Shown here: positions 24,100-33,111 of the stretch, piece after piece
How positions within the stretch are numbered: the first letter of the stretch is position 1
Layout: every line of letters begins with the position of its first letter
Source of the DNA: Lotus japonicus
Taxonomy: Eukaryota > Streptophyta > Magnoliopsida > Fabales > Fabaceae
DNA: 64,000 bases
Direction of reading: 5' to 3'
Assembly (NCBI RefSeq): GCF_012489685.1
Contig: NC_080041.1
Span: forward strand, 20,461,802-20,525,801
Notes under the pieces: generated by a model
What the model was told of the DNA's origin: nothing
The model's database searches: none
Seen by the model: only the letters and a program-made list of their open reading frames with translations
Translations under genes and position numbers: made by a program

Positions 24100-24550
24100 G
24101 GATAGTAGAGATTCTTTGAGCTTCCTCCACATTTTCTCTAGAAAATATTATGCTGTCATCTGCAAAAAAGAGATGTAAATGAGAGGAGCTAATTGGGCAA
24201 TTCTGATTCCATGGACAACATTTGCTTCAACAGACTTAATCAACATAGCTGAATGAACCTCCCCACAAAAAAATAAAAAGATAATGAGATAAGAGATCCC
24301 CTTATCTCAAGCCTCAACAAGAGCTAAAACTAAAATACATGTTCCCATATACCATAGTTGAAAAGGATTTGAATGTCACACACTTCGTGATAAAAGAAAC
24401 CCACTTTTCTCAAAACCTCATAGATTGCATAAATCATCGCTCTAGCCTATCATAAGCTTTTGTCAAATCTAGCTTAAGGGCCATTACACCTTTCATTTCT
24501 TTAATTTCCATTTTCAAGTGATGAAAACATTCAAAAGCAATAAAAGCAAG
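24100..24550 (-). pseudogene. LINE reverse transcriptase fragment
   Basis: On the minus strand the sequence translates, with frameshifts and stops, to typical plant L1 reverse transcriptase blocks. These include AFECFHHLKMEIKE-like sequence, then MALKLDLTKAYDRLE, then VHGIRIAQLAPL, then FFADDSIIFSRENVEEAQRI, where ADD is the catalytic pair. The 5' endonuclease and most of the 3' part are absent. It is a dead insertion. Confidence 0.8.
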
Positions 24551-24573
24551 CATCTATTATCTATTAAAATATA

Positions 24574-24887
24574 CTCTCTTCGTTCATATTTATAACATCA
24601 TCTTAAAACAATTATGCTTATTAAGAAAACATGTAATGAGATCAATAAATGTATCGACTTAAAAAAATTTATCCAATTTTTCATGTTTACCCTTAATTAA
24701 TATATTGGGTAGTGTCGAAGAGAATTAACTATAAGTGTTAGTCAAACATTGGAATTAGGAAAGCTAAATAAATATAAGGGGTATATATGGAAGAAGATAA
24801 TTAATATTCCTAAAATATAGTAAGGGGTCTTATATTAAGGGATATCAAAATGTCGCTAAGGGGTCTAATAAAAAGGAATGAAGGGAG
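24574..24887. mobile_element. Stowaway MITE (314 bp)
   Basis: The ends read CTCTCTTCGTTCAT on the left and AATGAAGGGAG on the right, close to the Stowaway consensus CTCCCTCCGTTC. Each is flanked by TA (24572-24573 and 24888-24889), the Tc1/mariner target duplication. No coding content. Confidence 0.85.
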
Positions 24888-24889
24888 TA

Positions 24890-25147
24890 TTAAATCTAAA
24901 GCGTGAAATATTGTGTTGCCACATGTCCTTTACTTCTGCCACATCACAATTTCAATCCACAGAGACTAAGGTCTTTAATCTTCCACTATTCTATATGTAA
25001 CTTTCATTATAATTAAATAATAGGCAACTATATAATAGGTCAATTTAATTTAATTATTGATAAACTTAATACTATATGTTATAATCTCTTATTAATAATA
25101 CAAAGTTATTTATATCTAGCTTTAGGGCCATCACAGGCTTCAAGGAT
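24890..25147. other. AT-rich spacer with a scrap of LINE sequence
   Basis: Mostly AT-rich. Around 25118-25135 a minus-strand match to the MALKLD part of the LINE reverse transcriptase recurs (CTAGCTTTAGGGCCAT). A similar scrap lies at 25450-25505. Confidence 0.45.
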
Positions 25148-25414
25148 ATGATCTTTGAGACGAATAGCTTATATGTTGTTAATGTTTGGTCTTCGTTTTC
25201 TTCTCAACTTTCGTATTTAGCTTTGGTTGTGGATGACTGTGTGGTTCTATCCTCTAGCTTTAAATATTTTTGTTTGCATCATGTTTGTCGCGGTTGTAAT
25301 ATGGTCGTAGACTTTATGGCTAAGTATGCCTTGTCGGGTCAATGTTTTGTTTGGATAGAGGATGCTCCTTCGAGTATTGAGGGGATCCTATCCATAGATG
25401 TTGCTTCTATTTAA
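25148..25414 (+). pseudogene. RNase H domain fragment of a LINE
   Basis: This frame ends in a stop at 25412-25414 and reads FETNSLYVVNVWSS, then LHHVCRGCNMVVDFMAKYAL, then DAPSSIEGILSIDVAS. This is the C-terminal half of the RNase H-like domain found at the end of plant LINE polyproteins, including the conserved H-V-R-x-x-N-x-x-A/V-D pattern. The upstream reverse transcriptase is not attached in this orientation, so it is a separate 5'-truncated insertion rather than part of the minus-strand fragment nearby. Confidence 0.7.
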
Positions 25415-26384
25415 TTTAATGGAATTTGGTTTCTATCAAAGATAAAAAAAAGCTCTAGAGCCATTGCACCTTCCATTCCTTTAATTTCCTTTTTCAAGTG
25501 ATGAAATTTTATAATAAAGTCAACTTAATTTCTTATTAAAATATAATTTGTAGATTATCTAATTAAATATGAAAATAATTATTATCAATAAACTCAGTAA
25601 TATATGTTATAATCTCTTAACAATATTACAAAGTTATTTATATGCTCATGTGTCATATTTTAGTACTCCCTCAAATAAGCAATTTTAAACAATTGAAGCA
25701 CAAAGTAAATTGCTTATGTTAATGACTATTTGAATTAATTAGATATTTATTGTTATGGTATGGTTGTAGATTACTTTGACCAGAGTAAGTAGCTCATCAA
25801 TTATCTCAAAGTTGTGCCTTCTCAGCTTCATACGTTCAGAATTAGATGTTCATCATTCTCAGTTTTCCTATGACTATAATGGCAGTCTCTCTTATTGTGT
25901 TCTTGTTTCAGCAAACATGCCGAACATGAAAAAGCTTCATATAAGGCAAATAAGGAAGCTTACCCGTTCTAGTTCTATTGCTACTTCGATTGAGAGTTTT
26001 CCCTTTGAGGTGCCTATTGGAGTTCTGGTCGTGATTAAGGAGGTCGCTCAAAACGAGGGGTCTTCTTGTAAAATATCAGCCACTGAAAATTAGTTGACCA
26101 TTGGAAATGATTGCGTTGGTGCCGTTGAGGAGGAAGAAGAAGCAATAGTTCTTGTATTGAACAAGAGATGTTGACCATAAGTGGAACTGATGCGATCTTC
26201 AGGTTTCCAAAGCTAGTGTGCTTCAGACATGACAAGCTAGTTACCTAATTAGCTAATTAATTACATAATTAATAAAACAATTAATTAAATACTTGCATTC
26301 CGTTAATCAATAGTTTTATTAACAAATTTATTTTACATATATTGTGTTTTTCTATTTTAACGAGGGAAAAAATATGAAAAAACA
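25415..26384. other. AT-rich spacer
   Basis: Contains another short LINE reverse transcriptase scrap (25450-25505, minus strand) and a possible truncated Stowaway end near 25671 (TACTCCCTC). The 105-codon frame at 25776-26093 has no recognisable domain, and I do not call it a gene. Confidence 0.35.
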
Positions 26385-26442
26385 TTGCTTTCTATATTAT
26401 ATATATATGTATATATATATATATTATTATTTTCCATTCACC

Positions 26443-26450
26443 TATATAAA
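26443..26450 (+). promoter_or_regulatory. TATA box before the TIR fragment
   Basis: TATATAAA lies about 115 bp upstream of the ATG of the TIR-like start, with a leader-like sequence (CCTCAGAACCCTAACACGC) between. Confidence 0.4.
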
Positions 26451-26559
26451 CCTATTCGTTCCATTAACCTCAGAACCCTAACACGCAAGTTCAAGGCAAT
26501 TCCACCGCCGTCAGTCTTTTCTTTCCCCTGCATTCAAACTCCGATCAAACCGCAACCAA

Positions 26560-26616
26560 TGGACCTCCGAAAACCATTTCGATATGATGTTTTCATTAGC
26601 TTTTGCGGATGCGATA
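26560..26616 (+). pseudogene. Start of a TIR-domain (TNL-type) resistance gene
   Basis: From ATG at 26560 the frame reads MDLRKPFRYDVFISFCGCDT. This matches the first beta strand of plant TIR domains (YDVFISFRGSDT), with a Cys in place of the conserved Arg and of the following Ser. TIR similarity stops within about 20 codons and the frame ends at 26666, so only the promoter, leader and first residues remain. A 131-bp foldback follows at once. Confidence 0.6.
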
Positions 26617-26682
26617 CCATAACTGCTTCACTGGGCTTCTCCAAATTTTCCAGTCAGATTCTCTAAAGTAGATTTTTCCATA

Positions 26683-26813
26683 TGGTAGAAAACTGATCCA
26701 GCGATCTTCCCCCCTACTTGTGCTCATCAATTATTATAGCTATTTGTCTAAATACACCTAGATAAAAAATCAAGGAGGGGGAACGATCGCTGGGTTCTTC
26801 AAGTTTTCTACCA
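26683..26813. repeat. 131-bp imperfect foldback
   Basis: The left arm starts TGGTAGAAAACTGATCCAGC and the right arm, reverse-complemented, reads TGGTAGAAAACTTGAAGAAC then CCAGCGATCGTTCCCCC. The arms of about 40 bp pair with a few small gaps and leave a loop of about 48 bases. The size suits either a tiny MITE or a small-RNA precursor. No target duplication was established. Confidence 0.7.
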
Positions 26814-27653
26814 CATGATAAATCAAATCAACTGTGGAGAATTGACCGGAAAGTTTGGACAAGCTCTCCATGACATAACCAAATTTGATGATTTCGTGTA
26901 GATCCTTGAAAGGTAAACCTACCTCACCAATTTTTCTCGGTTGGAACTTATGTTTTGGGTTGAATTGCTAGTAATCAAAAGGTTTAGAGCTTGTACTGAG
27001 TTGATCCGTTGTGTTCTATGGTTTACTGCAATTTTCATTTTTTTCCCTTTCTCGGGTGCTGGGAGCATTGTTAAATTGTGTACATTATGTAGGTTAAACA
27101 TGTTGAAGTATTTAAATGAACTAGTATATTATGTGTGTCAATATGTTAAACATTGTCTACTCACCCATTTCAAGATTAAATGTTAAATCCTAGTTTAGAT
27201 TTGTAGTTGTAGCTTTTATATTTGTACAATACATGGATCTATATCTCCAATTGGCAAAGAGAAAGTTCAGGTTAATAAGTGTTTGGGCGACAAGGGTTGA
27301 ATTCTTTAGACAACCGCACAAACAAACCATGGTGGTATATTCAAGGTGGACGGTGATGGACGATGCACATGGAAAATTAGAGTTTTAAGAGAAGAAAAGC
27401 CATGAAAAACTAAATCTATGACAAGTCTCTAGCGATGAATCCAGTCTCCAAAGCCTTCTTTCTAGTCTTCTAGATTTTCCTTAATGTTCTCCGTAAGTCT
27501 CTCTTCCTTAATCTTAGTTCTGTTCAATTTTCGATTTTTGAATCTAAAGGAAAACCTATTTTTTATAGAAATCTACAACACATGGCCCTCAACACCTTTT
27601 TTTTGGCGCACGGCGTCGTATTTCTTCAAGGGAGGGATACCCGCTGAGAGGCC
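26814..27653. other. Spacer
   Basis: AT-rich, no gene recognised. A 35-base string around 27145-27180 (AAACATTGTCTACTCACCCA onward) recurs at 29414-29447, directly in front of the FKBP fragment. Confidence 0.4.
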
Positions 27654-28211
27654 TAAATCATGATAACAATGACATAACTCAGATATACTAATTTATTCCC
27701 TAGCTATTGCTTTCTGATAGTAACAGATCGAAATTACAACAACAAAATAATTAACAAGTTATCACTTGCATATTACAACCAACGCACTCGAATTTCTCAA
27801 GCTCTACACTATTAGAGAGGCTCGTGTTACTGGGCTCCTAGAGCTCTAGGAAGAAAGTCCAATATGACAGATGCATGTTTAGACAGCTTATTAACGATGG
27901 TTGTAATGTACTTGTCTTTACCACCTTTGCCCAATCAAAAGAAATTGAAGGGGTCAAACCAAATGACTTGATTGGGCTATAATCCTTATCAAGTCATTTG
28001 GTTTGGCCCCTTTCAATTTTCTTTTGATTGGCCAGTGCTAATGGTCGTACAGACGAGTACATTACGACCGTTGTTAATAAGCTGTCTAATCCTGTAATCC
28101 ATCATGGGTGTGTTTGTTTTAATATGCAAGTGGTAACTTTGTTAATATCAGAAAGCAATAGCTAAAGAATAAATTAGCATATCTATGTTATGTCATTGTT
28201 ATCATGATTTA
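27654..28211. repeat. 558-bp foldback element
   Basis: The outer arms are reverse complements: TAAATCATGATAACAATGAC at the left end and its complement ending at 28211. Further pairing blocks include GCAATAGCT, TTGCATATTA and GACAGCTTATTAACGATGGT or their complements. The core (27931-28031) is almost perfectly paired over about 40 bp and begins CCAATCAAAAGAAATTGAAG. No coding content. It could be a foldback transposon or an inverted duplication. Confidence 0.8.
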
Positions 28212-28384
28212 GCATTTTGTGCTATGTTGTTTTCTTCGATTTTTGTGTTTGCTCGATGATGGGGCTTATGCACCTTGCACTGTTTGATTTATTTAGTTTG
28301 TATGATAGGAATGATCTGAGTGAGGATGGGGTTGTTGAGGTATGCACCTTGCATTGTTTTCTTCAATTTGTGTATAGGAACTGA

Positions 28385-28978
28385 AGGAAAGAAGACTATT
28401 AGTATTAAACATTGGTATCGGAAGAGATACAAAATTGAACAAGTCTTTGGCTGCAGATTTACATAGCCAACCACTACCTATTTTCATGACTGATGAATGG
28501 GAGTTGGGAACTGAGTCAGAGAAAGTAAAATTTTGATGAGTTGTATGATTGGAAGAGAAGAGAGATAGGTAGAAAATGAGGTCTAAATGAAGTGAAAGTG
28601 TGAATAAGTTATAACTCTAAATAAATAATAGAGTGAGCTTTATTTTAATCTTTGCATATATTGTGGTACCAACATTGTTACTCTTCCCTTAGTTTTAAGT
28701 TGCATATGTTGTTTGGAGATGTTATGTATCCAAGGATATGACACGTGATTTTATTCCTGCCATCAAATTTTTCTTTCTGGTTGTAGCTATCTTTCTGATG
28801 TTCCAGAACTTTGTTATGTTTTCAGGGTAATGGTGGGAGCATACTATGTTTTTATTTGACGAACGAGAGCATATTCTTTAGTTGCAATTTTACAATACTC
28901 TAAAACATGATAGTTTTGTAATTTTTCTTTGTATATTGTGCATGCATCTCCAAGTTTTTCTGGTTCTCCAAGCTTGCT
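28385..28978. repeat. Duplicated block, copy 1
   Basis: This block recurs in direct orientation at about 31951-32616, with shared strings such as TATTAGTATTAAACATTGGT, TTTGTGGTACCAACATTG (variant) and GCAATTTTATAATACTATAA (variant). In copy 2 the block follows the FBD exon of an F-box pseudogene, so copy 1 is probably the 3' flank of a lost paralogue. Confidence 0.8.
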
Positions 28979-29009
28979 GGTGATACTCAATTGTACTGAG
29001 AGATTTCAA

Positions 29010-29190
29010 AATTTGCATTTTCTGGACTGATTTTTTTTAACACTGACAAAGTTTCTAGCTTATTTCTTGAGAAGGATAAAGAACCTATAAATATTCCATG
29101 GAATGCTCATGAAATAACAAAGCACTCGAATATTATTTGATGTTGTGGATTAGTTTTTATGAGCTTTCACAGTTGTATTTCCTATGTGTT
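29010..29190. repeat. Second copy of the ATG13-intron repeat
   Basis: Highly similar to 21218-21390, same orientation. It directly follows duplicated block copy 1. Boundaries are approximate. Confidence 0.7.
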
Positions 29191-29443
29191 ATTTATTATA
29201 TTAGTTTTAACATTTTTTGTTGTGTTGACTGGTCGAATAGAAGTTTGGATCCTTTGCATCTGAAATTTATGCATCCTTATAGTCATTTTGACCAAGCGGT
29301 TGATAAATTTTATTTTTATTTTTGTTTTATTTTATTTTAGTCATGTCGATCAGTCTAGTGAAAATCTGAATCCCCCATCATCTGAAACATATGCATCCTT
29401 ATTGCCAATAGGTTAAACATGTCTACTCACCCATTTCAAGATT

Positions 29444-29623
29444 AAAAGGGCCTAGGCACATATCCAGTTGGCTAATCTTGATTTAGCTGAATTTGATATC
29501 AAGCGAGCTCTTGAGATCAACCCTAACAACAGGGATGTCAAGCTTGAGTATAAGACTTTGAACGAAATAATGAAGGAATATAATAAAAAGGATACAAAAG
29601 TTAATAGAAATATGTTCAACTAA
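29444..29623 (+). pseudogene. C-terminal fragment of an FKBP-type isomerase (ROF1/FKBP62-like)
   Basis: In one frame up to the stop at 29621-29623 the fragment reads AHIQLANLDLAEFDIKRALE, then INPNNRDVKLEYKTL, then KEYNKKD and NMF. This matches the last TPR repeat and C-terminus of the multi-FKBP, HSP90-binding peptidyl-prolyl isomerases. The fourth codon is a stop (TAG). The FKBP domains, the other TPRs and any promoter are missing. It is a 180-bp relic, possibly carried in by a transposon. Confidence 0.8.
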
Positions 29624-29722
29624 TGAGCAAGTTCGAGTCTCTCGACAGTAATTTTTACTTCTATATTTGAGGTGAAACAAGACTCTTGGAACTCGAAATG
29701 TTGATATTTGTGACGAGTAACT

Positions 29723-31902
29723 ATGGCCGATCAGATTAGCAAATTGATGAAATTATTGCTAAGATTCTCTCGTTGCTTGCTAGTGAATATGCTGCTGCCA
29801 CGACTGTGTTGTCAAAGAAATGGAGATCAATATGGCAGATGGTCTCCAGGCTTGACATTAGCGAAATGAGGTTCATGGCGTGCCATCCGAAAATTTTGAT
29901 TTCTTTTAGCGTTTCGTAAGCCTTAGCTGGAACTAAGCGACGCTTGGAAAGTTTTCGCTTCGACTTGTTGCACCCATATGGTCAATTGGGTTTTTGGTTA
30001 ACACAAGCAATTCAACGTGAGGTTAAGAATCTCCATGTCACAATAGCCTTGAACTAGACCTGGCCCCGCCACTGTTTCAACCGTGCTGGCTTTGTTTTTC
30101 TAAAATTAGAATATGGCAATTTTAGAAAATTTAATGATTAATCCCCCTTCCCTTAAAACCCTATCTTTAATGATGGTTCAGTTTCCTAATGAGGTTGATT
30201 TTATGAAGTTTCTACATGGGTGCGCAACATTGGAAAGGCTCGAAATCAATAGGGTTAAGTTTGATGATTTGGATACTAGGTTAGTGGAGGACAACAATGA
30301 AATTTTACCTCTTTTACATCATGCTCATATTTCTTTCGATCTTTATATTAAATTTCCCATCAAAGCCTTTGCCAATGTACATTTTCTGAGTTATAAGGTC
30401 AAGAATCCTGGCAATCCAGAGTATCACTTGTGTCCCAACCTTACACACTTGCAAATCATAATTTCATACCGTTATAATGATTGGAATTGCGTTATTGGAT
30501 TCTTAGACAGGTGCCCTTAGAGCATCACCAATGCATGTTTGCTAGTTGAGTTGCTTAAATGCTATTCTGGTGGGTCCAGACTGCCACATAGGATTTAAGC
30601 AACTCATAAGCAACTCATGCAAAATTCACTCCAGTGCATGGTTGCTTATTTTACTTTTAGCTGGACCTCACTGTACCTCGTATATTTATATTTTATATTT
30701 CCAATTAAACATGATTTAAATTTAAATATTAATTAATATCTATAATAATATAATATATTTAAAATTGAAGAAAGAAATTGTGTGGAAGTGAAAAAATTGT
30801 GTAAAAAAACAGATATTGGCATGTTATTTATAATATACCCATATTAATTTTTTTTATTTGGGCCCAACGGTCACAAAACGACCAAAAAAAAAGAGAAACT
30901 GGCCCATTTCAAGTCAAAACGACACCCCATTAACTCAGGAGTTAACTCAGCCTTTTCAAAACCCTACTCAAAATACACAATTACTCCTCAACCGTTCCCT
31001 TTCTCTCCTCCATCAACGCAATTCCCGTTTCTCACGGCCCTCACCCACCGTCCACCTATTCCCTTTCTCTCTCACTCTTCCTCTTCCTCACCGAAAGCGC
31101 TTCCCTCCTCTTCTTCTCCTCTGAAACCGATCGGAGCCGCCAGATGAAGGGTTGAAGCCGCCAGATCGGACATGCAAGCCTCCTCTTCCTCTCCTCTTAA
31201 CACGGATCGGAGGTTAAAGACATGCAAGCCGCCAGATCGAACCCAGTTCGGAGATTCATGTATTTTACTGTGTATTTTGTGTATTTTTTTTATTGGATTC
31301 ATGTCAAGATTCAGGTTTTGTAATAAATTACTTCTTTTTTTTTGTATATTTTTTCTTCTGTGTTTAATAAATTTCTCCCGCACTGCTCATCTCCTATTTG
31401 TGTTTCCCTCTTATTTTAACTGGAATCTGTTGCTGAAGGGAGAGAGAAAAAACAATTTTTTAAACCAGGCAGAAGTTAAGGAGCGTTGCTTATTTAAGCA
31501 ACGTTGCTTAGCTTTGAGCTGTTAGCAACGCCACCTCAGCAAGCTCCAATGGAGCAGAAAAATAAGGAACGCATCTTATTTTAAGCAACCAGGTTAAGCA
31601 ACCCCCATTGGAGTTGCTCTAAGCTTCAAACTCTTGTAATTATAAAGGCACAAAATGCTAATCTCTAGCGTCGAATTTCAAAAGCTCCAGATTGTTTTTC
31701 TTCATTGAAGAAGTGTGTTTTTCACGATTTTAATGGATCGAAATATGAATTAGACTTTGCAGCATTTGTTTTGGAGAAAGCACCCTCTTTGAAATCTATG
31801 ACTATTTTCACTTTTTTATTCATAAGAGAGCATCAAAAGATGGAAATCCGAAACAGGTTTACCAGATTGAACCCTTCAGAATGTGCACTAACCGTTAAGT
31901 AA
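29723..31902 (+). pseudogene. F-box/LRR/FBD gene, disrupted
   Basis: The pieces follow the usual order. An F-box starts at 29723: MADQISK, then after a frameshift DEIIAKILSLLASEYAAATT and VLSKKWRSIW. LRR-like sequence at 30113-30516 includes SLKTLSLMMVQFPNEVDFMK and GCATLERLEI. Then KLQTLVIIKAQNANL (31623 on) and a C-terminal FBD domain ending EKAPSLKSMTIFTF and NPSECALTVK at 31902. These are substrate-binding subunits of SCF ubiquitin ligases. The gene is dead: a small deletion shifts the frame inside the F-box, several stops occur, and a 1.1-kb MITE splits the coding sequence at RCP/KLQ. Confidence 0.85.
30520..31619. mobile_element. Harbinger-type element inserted in the F-box pseudogene (1.1 kb)
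   Basis: The inverted ends read GAGCATCACCAATGCATG on the left and GAGCAACTCCAATGGGGG on the right after complementing. They are flanked by TTA (30517-30519) and TAA (31620-31622). Removing the element plus one 3-bp copy restores the frame ..TGC CCT AAG CTT.., reading CPKLQTL, which supports a 3-bp (TWA) duplication as in PIF/Harbinger. The many GTTGCTTAA-like words near both ends are subterminal repeats. Inside are AT-rich sequence and a C/T-rich stretch (30950-31240) but no transposase. Confidence 0.8.
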
Positions 31903-31950
31903 TTCAGGTGATTTTCTACATTCTCCATCAAATTCACCATGTTTATTTGA

Positions 31951-32616
31951 GAGAAGAGTATTAGTATTAAACATTGGTATAGAAAGAGATATAAAATTGA
32001 ACAAGTATTTGGTTGCAGATTTACACAGCCAACCACTACCTCTTTTTAATCGGATTTGAGAATTGAGTCAGAGAAAGTAAAAATGGTGATGAGTGATATG
32101 ATTATAAGAGTAGAAGGATAGGTAGAAAATGAGGTGTAAATGAAGTGGAAGTGTGAAGAAGTCATAGCTCTAACTAAATAATAGAGTGAGCTTTATTTTA
32201 ATCTTTGCATATTTTGTGGTACCAACATTGCTACTCTGCCCTTCGTTTAAAGTTGCATATGTTGTTTTGAGATATTATGTATCCAAGGATATAACACAAG
32301 ATTTGATTCCTGCTATCAAATTTTTCTTTCTGGGTTGCTAGCTTTTGTGTCACTATCTTTCTGATGTTCCAGGACTTTGTTATGTTTTCAAGGTGATGGT
32401 GGGCGCAAAGGATATGAGAGCATACTATGTTTTCCTTTGACAAACGAGAGCATACTCTTCAGTTGAAATTTTATAATACTCTAAAACATGAGAGTATACT
32501 CTGTTTTTCTTTGAAGAACGAGAGTATACTCTTCAACTGCAATTTTATAATACTATAAAACATGATAATTTTGTAATTTTGCTTTGTATATTGTGCCTGC
32601 ATCTCCAACTTTTTCT
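31951..32616. repeat. Duplicated block, copy 2, interrupted by the CACTA element
   Basis: Direct repeat of 28385-28978. It follows the FBD exon of the F-box pseudogene. It is cut off at CTTTTTCTG (about 32616), where CACTA sequence starts, and resumes at 39087 (GTTGGTGATACTCGATTATA, compared with CTGGTGATACTCAATTGTAC at 28979-28998 in copy 1). Confidence 0.8.
32416..32565. repeat. Tandem duplication of a 74-bp unit
   Basis: Two adjacent units begin GAGAGCATACT (32416) and GAGAGTATACT (32490), and each ends with AAAACATGA. Copy 1 of the larger block has only one unit, so the duplication arose after the blocks separated. Confidence 0.75.
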
Positions 32617-33111
32617 GGTGTGACTCTTGTCGCTCAATTTATGCATACCTCTGGTGCCAAAGATAGAAATCCTATATATGCAAATATGTCATACTTCGGA
32701 GTGATTGAGTGCATCTGGGAGTTGAATTACACAATGATGCCCGTATTCGGTTGCAAGTGGGTTGACAACAAGAATGGTGTTCGTATTTGTGACTTGGGAT
32801 TCATACAAGTTGATTTGAATAGGGTGAGATACAAAGATGACTCATTTATTCTAGCATTACAAGCTGAACAAGTCTTCTTGGTCATTGATCCTACTCATAA
32901 GAAGTGGTCCATAATGCAATTGTCAAACAAAATAAAAGTCAATAAAGATGGCGATGAAAACCTAGAAGAAAGTGATGATAATGAGGATGATCCTTTCAAT
33001 GGTATAGCACAACCATCAGACAATCCAATGGAAGATGATGAATTCTATATGAGAGATGATCATACAGAGGAAATTTGGATAAACCTACCTTTTCAGGACA
33101 CTGATGAATAA
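32617..33111 (+). pseudogene. CACTA transposase C-terminus (DUF4216 region)
   Basis: The open frame reads GVTLVAQFMHTSGAKDRNPI, then YFGVIECIWELNY and FGCKWVDNKNGVRICDLGF, and ends in an acidic tail with the stop at 33109-33111. This is the DUF4216 block and C-terminus of TNP2-like transposases, which also carry a large catalytic domain and DUF4218 upstream. All of that is missing because the element is truncated, so this remnant cannot transpose the element. The frame's apparent extension into the flank (MYIVPASPTFS) is not part of the protein. Confidence 0.8.

Noticed and set aside
25776..26093. 105-codon plus-strand frame
   Set aside because: Contains leucine-rich stretches but no recognisable repeat or domain, and no supporting exon structure.
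32584..32616. Start codon region of a host gene fused to the transposase tail
   Set aside because: These bases belong to the duplicated non-coding block seen at 28938-28960; the frame is open there only by chance.
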